Of a stretch of 21,569 nucleotides of DNA, positions 1 to 8,526 are shown one piece after another; positions within the stretch are counted from its first letter, which is position 1; every line of letters begins with the position of its first letter. The stretch comes from Burkholderiales bacterium UBA1834 (GTDB lineage: Bacteria; Pseudomonadota; Gammaproteobacteria; Burkholderiales; Burkholderiaceae_C): assembly GCA_002339015.1 (NCBI GenBank), contig DDJC01000007.1, positions 1-21,569 of the forward strand. The letters are read 5' to 3'. The notes beneath the pieces were generated by a model, which worked only from the letters and a program-made list of their open reading frames with translations, was not told where the DNA came from and ran no database searches. The translations under genes and the position numbers were made by a program.

Positions 1-15
1 AGTTTTCGGTCGGCG

Positions 16-246
16 TCAACAGGCTACCAGCTTGATACGGTCAGGTACTTGGGGATTGGATCCATAAAAGTCATGTTCGGTCAGTTCGCGTACCAGACGA
101 TCCCGACCCAGCACCAAAGCGAGCGCCTCAATCAGCGTCGTTTTGCCTGTGTTGTTGTCGCCAACAAGTACAGGATGCTTTCCGAAGCGGACAAACCCCT
201 CGCGAATCCCTCGGAAGTTCTCGATCTTCAGGCTGACGACTCTCAT
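16..246 (-). pseudogene. OLD-family ATP-dependent endonuclease, N-terminal fragment
   Basis: The product is a 76-residue piece of an overcoming-lysogenization-defect (OLD) family protein, an ABC-type ATPase joined to a Toprim nuclease in full-length members. It starts with the SMC/RecF-like N-terminus MRVVSLKIENFRGI and has a Walker A motif GDNNTGKTT at residues 29-37. The helix ALALVLGRDRLVRELTEHDF matches the family. The frame stops right after IKLVAC, where homologues continue into the rest of the ATPase domain, so a family member of several hundred residues is cut to about 76. One inserted base would let the frame continue to the window edge as LTPTEN, so a frameshift is as likely as a nonsense change. 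The start at 246 is chosen over an upstream one at 300 because GGGAG precedes it. OLD proteins are often carried on prophages and defence islands. Family call is solid; that the gene is broken is likely. Confidence 0.6.
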
Positions 247-447
247 TAATTGACACTCCCTGTTTTCGACATGGCGCTCCAACCGAATGATCCGCCCCAA
301 AGAAGTTCAAGAGCTGTGCGCCGTGCCCCTTTGGACACTGCTGCAACTGCATACGGTGCGCTCTTCCTTGAACTGGAGGCATGACAAATCGCTGTGCACA
401 GACCACCAAACCCATGAAGTGGACTTGGCTACTGTCCTTGGATAAAA

Positions 448-466
448 ATTCATGAATTCAATGAAT
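448..466. promoter_or_regulatory. Palindromic operator-like site before the HTH gene
   Basis: An ATTCAT arm (448-453) and an ATGAAT arm (461-466) flank GAATTCA, giving a 19-bp AT-rich dyad. It ends 11 bp before the ATG of the small HTH gene, between that gene and the divergent OLD fragment. The position suits autoregulation by the HTH protein. This is inference from symmetry and position only. Confidence 0.35.
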
Positions 467-477
467 CCAATCACATT

Positions 478-822
478 ATGAGCGAACGAGATCTTGAGCA
501 CAAAGGCGTGCCTCCCATTCCCGCCATATTTGCGCTTCTGGGCATCGACCGGGTCAAGATCAGTGACCAGTTTTCATTGACCTACAAGAGCGGTATCTTG
601 GAAGCCCAAGTTAAGTACTCGTCGGGGCAAACCGTCATTGCTCGCAAGTACGTCAAAGGCAATAGCTTTCAACAGATGACACCATTCGATCCAGCTGAGA
701 TGACCAAAGACGAGCGCAATATCGCCATCAAAGCTTTGTATGCCAACACCCATACACAAGCCGAGTTGGCGACATTGTTCAATCTTTCCCAAGCCATGAT
801 TTCCCGAATCGTCAGCGCATGA
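478..822 (+). CDS. Small helix-turn-helix protein of the mobile element
   Basis: This is a 114-residue protein of unknown function. The C-terminus (about residues 91-113, THTQAELATLFNLSQAMISR) reads as a helix-turn-helix of the kind used to read DNA, with the AELATLF helix followed by a turn and recognition helix SQAMISRI. The N-terminal 60 residues look like a small beta-rich domain (SGILEAQVKYSSGQTVIARKY). The stop lies 32 bp before the recombinase ATG on the same strand, so the two are probably co-transcribed. It may be a regulator or a recombination directionality factor for the recombinase, but no family is recognised. No clear ribosome binding site precedes the ATG, while a palindrome lies just upstream. 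A DNA-binding role is likely; the exact job is unknown. Confidence 0.65.
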   Translation: MSERDLEHKGVPPIPAIFALLGIDRVKISDQFSLTYKSGILEAQVKYSSGQTVIARKYVKGNSFQQMTPFDPAEMTKDERNIAIKALYANTHTQAELATLFNLSQAMISRIVSA

Positions 823-854
823 TCTGAGCTCATACAAACAAGTCAGGAGTCTCT

Positions 855-2516
<1,662 letters not shown>

Positions 2517-2528
2517 GCAGAGAGGTAA

Positions 2529-2558
2529 ACTATAGCATGTTTTTTCTGCTTTGCGCAA
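2529..2558 (-). promoter_or_regulatory. Putative promoter of tRNA-fMet
   Basis: Reading leftward, TTGCGC (2553-2558) and TATAGT (2529-2534) are separated by 18 bases. Transcription would start a few bases before the tRNA 5' end at 2516. The -10 box matches five of six consensus bases, but the -35 box only three. It lies on the tRNA side of the terminator after rplQ, so the tRNA can be transcribed on its own. Confidence 0.5.
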
Positions 2559-2614
2559 GTGGCGCACAAAAACTTCACCAAATCGTCTGCGCAGCGCTGG
2601 ATCGACCAGCAAAG

Positions 2615-2644
2615 AAAAAGCCAGCATCCCTGCTGGCTTTTTTT
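2615..2644. terminator. Bidirectional intrinsic terminator after rplQ
   Basis: A stem GCCAGCA/TGCTGGC with loop TCCC is flanked by an A-run on the left and a seven-T run on the right, so it works in both directions. On the minus strand it ends the rpsD-rpoA-rplQ transcript. On the plus strand it would stop read-through from the recombinase. Confidence 0.85.
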
Positions 2645-2652
2645 GGCGTGAG

Positions 2653-2673
2653 CGCCGGGCATCCCGCCCGGCG
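2653..2673. other. Extra hairpin just after rplQ
   Basis: An eight-pair GC-only stem (CGCCGGGC/GCCCGGCG, loop ATCCC) lies between the rplQ stop and the main terminator. It has no T-run of its own. It may protect the mRNA 3' end or assist termination. Confidence 0.4.
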
Positions 2674-2688
2674 ACCCGTCAGGCTGGT

Positions 2689-3084
2689 TTACTCAGCGGC
2701 ACCTTCAGCAGCTTCTTCAGCCACTTCCGTACGCTCGACCAGCTCCATGTAAGCCATCGGCGCGTTGTCGCCCACGCGGAAGCCCATCTTCAGGATGCGG
2801 GTGTAGCCACCAGGACGCTTGGCGAAGCGGGGGCCCAGCACGTTGAACAGCTTGACCACGTTGTCGCGGTTGCGCAGGCGGTCGAAGGCCAGGCGCTTGT
2901 TGGCGACCGTGGGCTCCTTGGCCAGGGTGATCAGGGGCTCGACAACGCGGCGCAGTTCCTTGGCCTTGGGAACCGTGGTCTTGATGGCTTCGTGCTCGAT
3001 GAGCGAGTTGGCCATGTTGCGCAGCATCGCCAGGCGATGCGACGAGGTGCGATTGAGTTTACGGAGACCGTTTCCGTGACGCAT
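2689..3084 (-). CDS. rplQ: 50S ribosomal protein L17
   Basis: L17 is a 131-residue protein of the large subunit near the exit tunnel. The N-terminus MRHGNGLRKLNRTSSHR is the family signature, followed by LRNMANSLIEHEAIKTT and the conserved RLRNRDNVVKLF. The tail is acidic and alanine-rich (EEAAEGAAE), as in many betaproteobacteria. GGAAAGGA precedes the ATG. It is the last gene of the alpha operon, after rpoA, and is followed by an intrinsic terminator. The 202-bp gap from rpoA is long for a ribosomal operon and holds a dispersed repeat. Confidence 0.97.
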   Translation of the reverse strand: MRHGNGLRKLNRTSSHRLAMLRNMANSLIEHEAIKTTVPKAKELRRVVEPLITLAKEPTVANKRLAFDRLRNRDNVVKLFNVLGPRFAKRPGGYTRILKMGFRVGDNAPMAYMELVERTEVAEEAAEGAAE

Positions 3085-3211
3085 GGTGCTTTCCTTTCCT
3101 TATAAAACCGACGGCCGTTTCAAGGTACCGCCGGGTGCACCGAGTGACTCTGTGAGCCACTCATTTTCAAAAATCTTCGCCAACCACCTCACCACCTATC
3201 GAGCAGCCACC

Positions 3212-3283
3212 AAGGATCCGGCTTTGCCGGTCTAAGGGTGACGCCCCCTTGAGGGGGCCGCCGAAGGCGGTAGGGGGTGGGCC
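3212..3283. repeat. GC-rich dispersed intergenic repeat with three small hairpins
   Basis: Three tight dyads follow one another: CCGGCTTTGCCGG (3218-3230), CCCCCTTGAGGGGG (3244-3257) and CCGCCGAAGGCGG (3258-3270), ending in TAGGGGGTGG. I recognise this wording as an intergenic repeat common in Comamonadaceae-type genomes; that is from memory and unsearched. It lies against the rpoA stop, in the rpoA-rplQ gap. A 14-bp match to its central dyad, reverse complemented, is at 17196-17209. Confidence 0.6.
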
Positions 3284-3286
3284 TTC

Positions 3287-4273
3287 TTATCGCTTGTCCA
3301 GACCTTGGGGCGGCCAGGCTTCCAGGCGCGAGCCCAGGGCCAGACCACGCGATGCCAGCACTTCCTTGATCTCGTTGAGCGACTTGCGACCCAGGTTCGG
3401 GGTCTTGAGCAGCTCGGTCTCGGTGCGCTGGATAAGGTCGCCGATGTAGTAGATGTTCTCGGCCTTGAGGCAGTTGGCGGAACGGACCGTGAGTTCCAGC
3501 TCGTCCACGGGACGCAGCAGGATCGGGTCGAAGTTCTGCGCGGCCTTGGCGGGCGCATCGATGAAGCTGCCCAGCTCGCTGCCTTCCAGCTGTGCGAACA
3601 CGGCCAGCTGCTCGACCAGGATCTTGGCCGAAGCACGGATCGCTTCCTCGGGCGAGATGGCGCCGTTGGTTTCGATTTCCATGACCAGCTTGTCCAGGTC
3701 GGTACGCTGTTCCACACGGGCGCTTTCGACCGTGTAGCTCACGCGCTTGACGGGCGAGAACGAGGCGTCCAGCACGATGCGGCCGATGGCCTTGGTCTCT
3801 TCGCCGTAGCGGCGCAGGGTACCGGGCACATAGCCGCGGCCCTTCTCGACCTTGATCTGCATGTCCAGCTTGCCGCCCTGCGACAGGTGGCAGATGACAT
3901 GGTTGGGGTTCACGATCTCGACGTCGTGGGGGGTCTGGATGTCGGCGGCCGTGACCGGCCCTTCGCCATCCTTGCGCAGCACCAGGGTGACTTCGTCACG
4001 GTTGTGCAGACGGAACACCACGCCCTTGAGGTTCAGCATGATGTGCACGACGTCTTCCTGCACGCCGTCCAGCGTGGAGTATTCGTGCAGCACACCGGCG
4101 ATGGTGACTTCCGTCGGCGCAAAACCCACCATCGACGACAGCAGCACGCGGCGAAGCGCGTTGCCCAGCGTGTGGCCATAGCCACGCTCGAAAGGCTCGA
4201 GTGTGACTTTGGCGCGGTGGCCGCCCAGCGGCTCCACCTGGATGGCTTTGGGTTTCAGCAACGTGGTTTGCAT
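3287..4273 (-). CDS. rpoA: RNA polymerase alpha subunit
   Basis: The alpha subunit is 328 residues, the usual length. The N-terminal domain (about 1-230) dimerises and nucleates core assembly, with the signature ERGYGHTLGNALRRVLLSS near residues 29-47. The C-terminal domain (about 250-315) binds UP elements and activators, with ENIYYIGDLIQRTETELLKT and LGRKSLNEIKEVL. AGGAAGG lies just before the ATG. It sits between rpsD and rplQ as in other alpha operons. A dispersed repeat begins four bases after its stop. Confidence 0.98.
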   Translation of the reverse strand: MQTTLLKPKAIQVEPLGGHRAKVTLEPFERGYGHTLGNALRRVLLSSMVGFAPTEVTIAGVLHEYSTLDGVQEDVVHIMLNLKGVVFRLHNRDEVTLVLRKDGEGPVTAADIQTPHDVEIVNPNHVICHLSQGGKLDMQIKVEKGRGYVPGTLRRYGEETKAIGRIVLDASFSPVKRVSYTVESARVEQRTDLDKLVMEIETNGAISPEEAIRASAKILVEQLAVFAQLEGSELGSFIDAPAKAAQNFDPILLRPVDELELTVRSANCLKAENIYYIGDLIQRTETELLKTPNLGRKSLNEIKEVLASRGLALGSRLEAWPPQGLDKR

Positions 4274-4328
4274 GAGGCCTTCCTGTCAATACCCTCGGCT
4301 CGTTACACCGATAAGGCTGATGGACCAA

Positions 4329-4344
4329 CCGGTCTGAGGACCGG
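4329..4344. other. Hairpin in the rpsD-rpoA gap
   Basis: A six-pair stem CCGGTC/GACCGG with loop TGAG lies in the 143-bp gap upstream of rpoA on the minus strand. A six-T run precedes it in the direction of transcription, so it is not a terminator as such. Confidence 0.3.
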
Positions 4345-4374
4345 CAACTTTTGAAAAAACGACAACAGGGCCAC

Positions 4375-4402
4375 CGGGCGCGGCCAACACGGCCAGCGCC
4401 CG
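4375..4402. other. Strong hairpin directly after rpsD
   Basis: An 11-pair GC stem, seven pairs (CGGGCGC/GCGCCCG) plus four (GGCC/GGCC) with one bulged base and loop AACAC, starts 14 bases after the rpsD stop. A TCGTTTTTTC stretch follows only about 20 bases later, so termination would be weak. Partial attenuation or mRNA stabilisation before rpoA is possible. Confidence 0.4.
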
Positions 4403-4416
4403 AAAGCCCTGAAAAA

Positions 4417-5040
4417 TCAACGCGAGTACAGTTCGACGATCAACGATTCGTTGATGTCGGAGCCGAATTCGTCGCGGTCGGGGGCCTTCTTGAAAACGCC
4501 TTCCAGCTTGGTGGCATCGACCTGAACCCAGCCGGGCATGCCGATGGACTCGGCGAGCTTCACGGACTCTTGCACGCGGGCCTGCTTCTTGGCCTTGTCA
4601 CGCACGGCGACAACGTCGCCCGACTTCACGCTGTACGACGGGATGTTGACGACCTGGCCGTTCACCGTCACGCCCTTGTGGCCCACCAGCTGGCGAGCTT
4701 CAGCGCGCGTGGAGCCGAAGCCCATGCGGTACACGACGTTGTCCAGGCGCGATTCCAGCAGCGACAGCAGGTTCGAGCCGGTGTTGCCCTTGCGACGCTC
4801 GGCTTCGGCGAAGTAGCGGCGGAATTGCTTTTCCAGCACGCCGTACATGCGCTTGACCTTCTGCTTTTCACGCAGTTGCAGACCGAAGTCGGAGGTGCGC
4901 GAACCGGAGGTGCGGCCGTGCTGACCAGGCTTGGTGTCGAACTTGGCCTTGTCGCTGATGGGGCGACGGGCGCTCTTCAGGAACAGGTCGGTGCCTTCGC
5001 GACGGGCCAGCTTGGCCTTGGGTCCGAGATAACGTGCCAC
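4417..5040 (-). CDS. rpsD: 30S ribosomal protein S4
   Basis: S4 is a primary binder of 16S rRNA that nucleates 30S assembly, and in enterobacteria it also represses the alpha operon. The protein is 207 residues with MARYLGPKAKLARREG at the start. An S4 RNA-binding domain spans about 97-160 (SRLDNVVYRMGFGSTRAEARQ, GHKGVTVNGQVVNIPSY). The N-terminus lacks the cysteines of zinc-binding S4 forms. The start codon is GTG, supported by AGAGGA seven bases upstream. It has its own promoter and a leader of about 135 nt, separate from rpsM-rpsK. Confidence 0.97.
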   Translation of the reverse strand: MARYLGPKAKLARREGTDLFLKSARRPISDKAKFDTKPGQHGRTSGSRTSDFGLQLREKQKVKRMYGVLEKQFRRYFAEAERRKGNTGSNLLSLLESRLDNVVYRMGFGSTRAEARQLVGHKGVTVNGQVVNIPSYSVKSGDVVAVRDKAKKQARVQESVKLAESIGMPGWVQVDATKLEGVFKKAPDRDEFGSDINESLIVELYSR

Positions 5041-5147
5041 TTGAGTGTCCTCTCAAATCAGTCTGACGTCAGCGGCGGCATGGGCCGTCCGACGCGAGTT
5101 CGGCGGATGTTGTTGTGCGCTCGAACGGTGGTCTTGAAATGGCGCAG

Positions 5148-5163
5148 GCCGCTCAAAAGCGGC
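5148..5163. other. Hairpin in the rpsD leader
   Basis: A six-pair GCCGCT/AGCGGC stem with loop CAAA lies about 15 nt after the predicted start of the rpsD transcript. It could be part of an S4-binding regulatory leader, which is a guess. The wider gap 5041-5367 holds this hairpin, a promoter and a terminator-like hairpin, and no gene. Confidence 0.3.
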
Positions 5164-5183
5164 ACGCGCGCGAAAAACCTGTG

Positions 5184-5211
5184 ATTATAGCCACAGGACA
5201 ACCCTTGTTAC
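5184..5211 (-). promoter_or_regulatory. Putative promoter of rpsD-rpoA-rplQ
   Basis: Reading leftward there is a perfect -10 TATAAT (5184-5189) and GTAACA (5206-5211, four of six) 16 bases away. The -10 box is flanked by an inverted repeat, CCTGTG (5178-5183) and CACAGG (5192-5197). This places a promoter about 145 bp upstream of rpsD, inside the alpha operon. The symmetry could be a binding site for a regulator. Confidence 0.6.
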
Positions 5212-5313
5212 ATGGATACCAGACGGATCCGAATGGATTTGTCAAGCAATCGCCACGTTCGCCAGGGTTCAGCGACGGTGTCACTCCTTGCAGCATGCAA
5301 AGAGCGAATCACC

Positions 5314-5355
5314 AAAAGGCAACGCCTCGCCGACGGACCAGCCGCGGGCGAGGCG
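5314..5355 (-). terminator. Terminator- or attenuator-like hairpin after rpsK
   Basis: A perfect nine-pair stem, CGCCTCGCC (5323-5331) and GGCGAGGCG (5347-5355), has a 15-nt loop and starts 12 bases after the rpsK stop. On the minus strand TTGCCTTTT follows, a weak T-tract. It would partly or fully end the rpsM-rpsK transcript before the rpsD promoter. Confidence 0.55.
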
Positions 5356-5367
5356 CACAGAGCCGAA

Positions 5368-5772
5368 TCAGATGCGACGACGCTTCTGGGGACGGCAGCC
5401 GTTGTGCGGCACGGGGGTCACGTCCGAGATCGAGTTGATCCGGATGCCCAGCGAAGCGAGGGCGCGAACCGACGATTCGCGACCAGGACCGGGGCCCTTG
5501 ATCTCGACGTCCAGGTTCTTGATGCCTTGCTCTTGAGCAGCGCGGCCGGCCACTTCAGCAGCCACCTGGGCAGCGAAGGGGGTGGACTTGCGCGAGCCCT
5601 TGAAGCCTTGACCACCGCTCGAGGCCCACGACAGGGCGTTGCCCTGGCGGTCCGTGATGGTGATGATGGTGTTGTTGAACGAGGCGTGCACGTGAGCAAT
5701 GCCGTCTGCAATGTTCTTGCGGACCTTCTTGCTCACACGGCGGGCCGCGCTGTTGGCAGGTGCTTTAGCCAT
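5368..5772 (-). CDS. rpsK: 30S ribosomal protein S11
   Basis: S11 lies on the 30S platform next to the mRNA exit. The protein is 134 residues with a basic N-terminus rich in alanine and lysine. It keeps the signature IAHVHASFNNTIITITDRQG (about residues 25-44) and the C-terminal RINSISDVTPVPHNGCRPQK with RRRI at the end. AGAGAAGG precedes the ATG. It follows rpsM by 65 bp as usual. Downstream, a hairpin and a 327-bp gap separate it from rpsD, unlike the tight spacing in enterobacterial alpha operons. Confidence 0.97.
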   Translation of the reverse strand: MAKAPANSAARRVSKKVRKNIADGIAHVHASFNNTIITITDRQGNALSWASSGGQGFKGSRKSTPFAAQVAAEVAGRAAQEQGIKNLDVEIKGPGPGRESSVRALASLGIRINSISDVTPVPHNGCRPQKRRRI

Positions 5773-5837
5773 AAAAACCTTCTCTCTCGACGAGCCCCGA
5801 CCGAGGCCGGGGGCAGTATCTTATTGAATGGCGAAGA

Positions 5838-6200
5838 TCACTTCTTGCCAGCGATCGCCTTGCGCGGACCCTTGCGGGTGCGGGCATTGGTGCGAGTGCG
5901 CTGACCACGGCAGGGCAGACCACGGCGGTGACGGAAACCGCGGTAGCAACCGATGTCCATGAGGCGCTTGATGTTCATGGACAGCTCGCGGCGCAGGTCA
6001 CCTTCGATGGTGAGCTTGCCCACTTCGTCCCGGATCTTCTCCAGGTCGCCGTCGGTCAATTCCTTGATCTTCTTGTTGAAGGGAATACCGGCGTTCGAGC
6101 AGATCTTCTGCGCGGTGGTGCGGCCAATGCCGTAGATGTGCGTCAAGCCAATCTCAGTGTGCTTGTGCGGCGGGATGTTGATGCCAGCAATACGTGCCAT
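5838..6200 (-). CDS. rpsM: 30S ribosomal protein S13
   Basis: S13 is in the 30S head and contacts the P-site tRNA and the 50S subunit through intersubunit bridges. The protein is 120 residues, normal for the family. MARIAGINIPPHKHTEIGLT opens it, a helix-two-turns-helix follows (IYGIGRTTAQKIC), and the basic tail holds CYRGFRHRRGLPCRGQRT and NARTRKGPRK. It lies 39 bp after rpmJ and before rpsK, the standard order. Confidence 0.97.
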   Translation of the reverse strand: MARIAGINIPPHKHTEIGLTHIYGIGRTTAQKICSNAGIPFNKKIKELTDGDLEKIRDEVGKLTIEGDLRRELSMNIKRLMDIGCYRGFRHRRGLPCRGQRTRTNARTRKGPRKAIAGKK

Positions 6201-6239
6201 AGCTGTCCTCTGATACCGTGATAGTTCGCCAGCCGGGGC

Positions 6240-6353
6240 TTAGCCCTGGCGTTGCTTGTGACGGGGGTCGGTGCAGATCACGCGGACCACGCCCTTGCGG
6301 CGAATGATTTTGCAATTGCGGCACATTTGCTTGACTGATGCCGAGACTTTCAT
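6240..6353 (-). CDS. rpmJ: 50S ribosomal protein L36, zinc-binding form
   Basis: L36 is the smallest ribosomal protein, here 37 residues beginning MKVSASVKQMCRNCK. It has the zinc ribbon of the C+ form: Cys11, Cys14, Cys27 and His32. AGGAG lies just before the ATG. It is placed between secY and rpsM, its normal site. The zinc-dependent form suggests that, as in other bacteria, a zinc-free paralogue may exist elsewhere; none is in this window. Confidence 0.96.
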   Translation of the reverse strand: MKVSASVKQMCRNCKIIRRKGVVRVICTDPRHKQRQG

Positions 6354-6425
6354 GGTTTTCTCCTGGTCCGCTGATTGCGCAGCGGGGATTCACGCTTCGT
6401 AAACCGGGTCTATGAATTCGCTCAC

Positions 6426-6488
6426 TTCGCCCGGAATACGAATGCGAGCACGGGTCAAATCGTCAGCCGTAGGATGCGCGGGAGATGT
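6426..6488 (-). pseudogene. Possible remnant of infA (translation factor IF-1)
   Basis: Between secY and rpmJ, where many betaproteobacteria have infA, only 173 bp remain, too short for the 72-codon gene. A minus-strand frame here, closed upstream by a stop at 6489-6491, reads PTADDLTRARIR. This resembles the IF-1 C-terminus (TPYDLSRARI in typical proteins), with DLTRARI at 6441-6461. There is no start codon or N-terminal part. The match is short and could be chance, but the position is exactly right for a deleted infA. Confidence 0.33.
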
Positions 6489-6526
6489 TCATCACCTCGC
6501 CGTGTGCTGTGCGCACCCTGCCGGGG

Positions 6527-7828
6527 TCAACTGGTTTTGAAATTCGCTTTCTTCAGCAGTGATTCGTACTGCTGGGACATCACATAAGACTGAACTTGCG
6601 CCCAGAAGTCCATCGTGACCACCACGATGATCAACAGGGAGGTTCCACCGAAGTAGAACGGCACGTTGTACTTGAGCACCAGGAACTCGGGCAGCAGGCA
6701 CACCAGGGTGATGTACGCCGCCCCCACCAGCGTCAGACGGGCCAGGATCTTGTCGATGTACTTGGCCGTGTTGTCGCCAGGGCGGATGCCGGGGATGAAC
6801 GCGCCGCTCTTCTTGAGGTTGTCCGCCGTCTCACGGCTGTTGAACACCAGCGCCGTGTAGAAGAAACAGAAGAACACGATGGCCGCGGTGTACAGGATCA
6901 CGTAGATCGGCTGACCGGGAGACAACATGCCCGCCATGTCCTTCAACCAGCGCATGCTGTCGCCCGTGGCGAACCAGCCCACGGCGGTTGCCGGCAGCAG
7001 GATGATCGACGAGGCGAAGATCGGGGGGATCACGCCGGCCATGTTGACCTTCAGCGGCAAGTGCGACGACTGGCCACCATAGACTTTGTTCCCGACTTGG
7101 CGCTTGGCGTAGTTCACCAGGATCTTGCGCTGACCACGCTCCACGTACACCACACCGAAAGTGACCAGGATCACGATGCCGATGATGAAGATGGCCGCGG
7201 GGATGCTCATCGCACCGGTGCGGATCAGCTCGAACAGACCACCGATGGCGCTGGGCAGACCCGCAGCGATACCAGCGAAAATCAGGATCGAGATGCCGTT
7301 GCCCAGACCACGCTCGGTGATCTGCTCACCCAGCCACATCAGGAACATCGTGCCGGCCGTCAGACTCACCACCACGGTGAACACGAAGGCAGGCCCCGGG
7401 TTCAAGGCATAGGCCGCCACACCCTGCGCCGCGAAGAACGACTGAACAATGGCAATGCCCACCGTCAGGTAGCGCGTGTACTGGGTGATCTTGCGACGAC
7501 CCGCTTCGCCTTCCTTCTTCAGCGCCTCGAGCGTGGGCACCACGTAGCCCATCATCTGCATGATGATGGACGCCGAGATGTACGGCATGATGCCCAGCGC
7601 GAACACAGTGAACTTGGACAGCGCGCCGCCCGAGAACATGTTGAACAGGTTCAGGATCCCGCCCTGCTGGCCCTTGAAGAACTGGAGCAGCTGCGCGTTG
7701 TCGATACCGGGCACGGGGATGTGGGCCCCGATGCGGTAGACGACAAGCGCCAGCAGCAGGAACGTCAGCCGACGACGCAGGTCGCCGAACTTGCCGCTCT
7801 GTGCCAGTTGGGTCGGAGAAGTTGCCAT
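6527..7828 (-). CDS. secY: Protein translocase subunit SecY
   Basis: SecY is the channel of the Sec translocon in the inner membrane, working with SecE, SecG and SecA. The 433-residue protein has ten hydrophobic segments, the usual number. TM1 carries YRIGAHIPVPGID. The plug region follows with FNMFSGGALSKFTVFALGIMP and YISASIIMQ. The cytoplasmic loop has RQVGNKVYGGQSSHLP. The C-terminal part has ADNLKKSGAFIPGIRPG and the end YESLLKKANFK. It is the last gene before rpmJ, after rplO. Confidence 0.98.
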   Translation of the reverse strand: MATSPTQLAQSGKFGDLRRRLTFLLLALVVYRIGAHIPVPGIDNAQLLQFFKGQQGGILNLFNMFSGGALSKFTVFALGIMPYISASIIMQMMGYVVPTLEALKKEGEAGRRKITQYTRYLTVGIAIVQSFFAAQGVAAYALNPGPAFVFTVVVSLTAGTMFLMWLGEQITERGLGNGISILIFAGIAAGLPSAIGGLFELIRTGAMSIPAAIFIIGIVILVTFGVVYVERGQRKILVNYAKRQVGNKVYGGQSSHLPLKVNMAGVIPPIFASSIILLPATAVGWFATGDSMRWLKDMAGMLSPGQPIYVILYTAAIVFFCFFYTALVFNSRETADNLKKSGAFIPGIRPGDNTAKYIDKILARLTLVGAAYITLVCLLPEFLVLKYNVPFYFGGTSLLIIVVVTMDFWAQVQSYVMSQQYESLLKKANFKTS

Positions 7829-7867
7829 GAGTCCTGTTCAGTCTCGAGTGATGCCGATGCCGAAAGC

Positions 7868-8302
7868 TTACTCGCTCAGCGAGCCGCCAGCGGCTTCGAT
7901 CGCAGCCTTGGCACCCACAGTCGCGCCGATGCCCTTGAGGGACACCTTCTTGCTCAGTTCGCCCGACTTGATCACCTTGACGACCTTGGCCAGCTGCGGG
8001 ATCAGACCGGCTTGCTTGAGCACCAGAACATCCACGTCGGTGGCGTCCAGGGCCTGCAGTTCGCTCAGGGTGATCTCGGCGTTGTACTTCAGCAGGTGCG
8101 ACTTGAAACCGCGCTTGGGCAGACGGCGCTGCAGAGGCATTTGACCGCCTTCGAAGCCCACCTTGTGGTAGCCACCCGAACGCGACTTCTGACCCTTGTG
8201 ACCGCGACCGGCGGTCTTGCCCAGGCCCGAGCCGATGCCACGGCCGACGCGGCGCTTGGCGTGCTTGGCGCCCTTGGCGGGCTTGATGCTATTGAGTTCC
8301 AT
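7868..8302 (-). CDS. rplO: 50S ribosomal protein L15
   Basis: L15 is a late large-subunit assembly protein of 144 residues. The glycine- and arginine-rich N-terminal extension (RRVGRGIGSGLGKTAGRGHK) threads into 23S rRNA, and GFEGGQMPLQRRLPKRGF is the family signature. The C-terminus is a compact globular domain, including VKVIKSGELSKKVSLKGIGA. It lies between rpmD and secY in the spc operon, 39 bp before secY. Confidence 0.97.
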   Translation of the reverse strand: MELNSIKPAKGAKHAKRRVGRGIGSGLGKTAGRGHKGQKSRSGGYHKVGFEGGQMPLQRRLPKRGFKSHLLKYNAEITLSELQALDATDVDVLVLKQAGLIPQLAKVVKVIKSGELSKKVSLKGIGATVGAKAAIEAAGGSLSE

Positions 8303-8326
8303 GGTATTTCCCTAGGCTGCGGTGGT

Positions 8327-8509
8327 TCAGACCACCTCAACCATGTAGCGGACCTTGTTGATCATGCCGCGCACAGCGGGCGTGTCTTCCAGGACGCGGG
8401 TGCCATTCAGGCGGCGCAGGCCCAGGCCACGCACGGTGGCGCGGTGGTCGGCCTTGGTGCCGATCGGGCTGCGGACCAGCTTGACGGTCAGGGTTTTCTT
8501 TTCGCTCAT
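8327..8509 (-). CDS. rpmD: 50S ribosomal protein L30
   Basis: L30 is a 60-residue protein beginning MSEKKTLTVKLVRSPIGTK and holding the family core HRATVRGLGLRRLN and VRGMINKVRYMVEV. It has the short bacterial ferredoxin-like fold. It lies 17 bp after rpsE and 24 bp before rplO, as in other spc operons. Confidence 0.97.
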   Translation of the reverse strand: MSEKKTLTVKLVRSPIGTKADHRATVRGLGLRRLNGTRVLEDTPAVRGMINKVRYMVEVV

Positions 8510-8526
8510 GTCAGCTCTCCTGCGGG

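Noticed and set aside
3305..4354. A 349-codon plus-strand frame opposite rpoA
   Set aside because: Shadow of a certain gene, with no domain or ribosome binding site.
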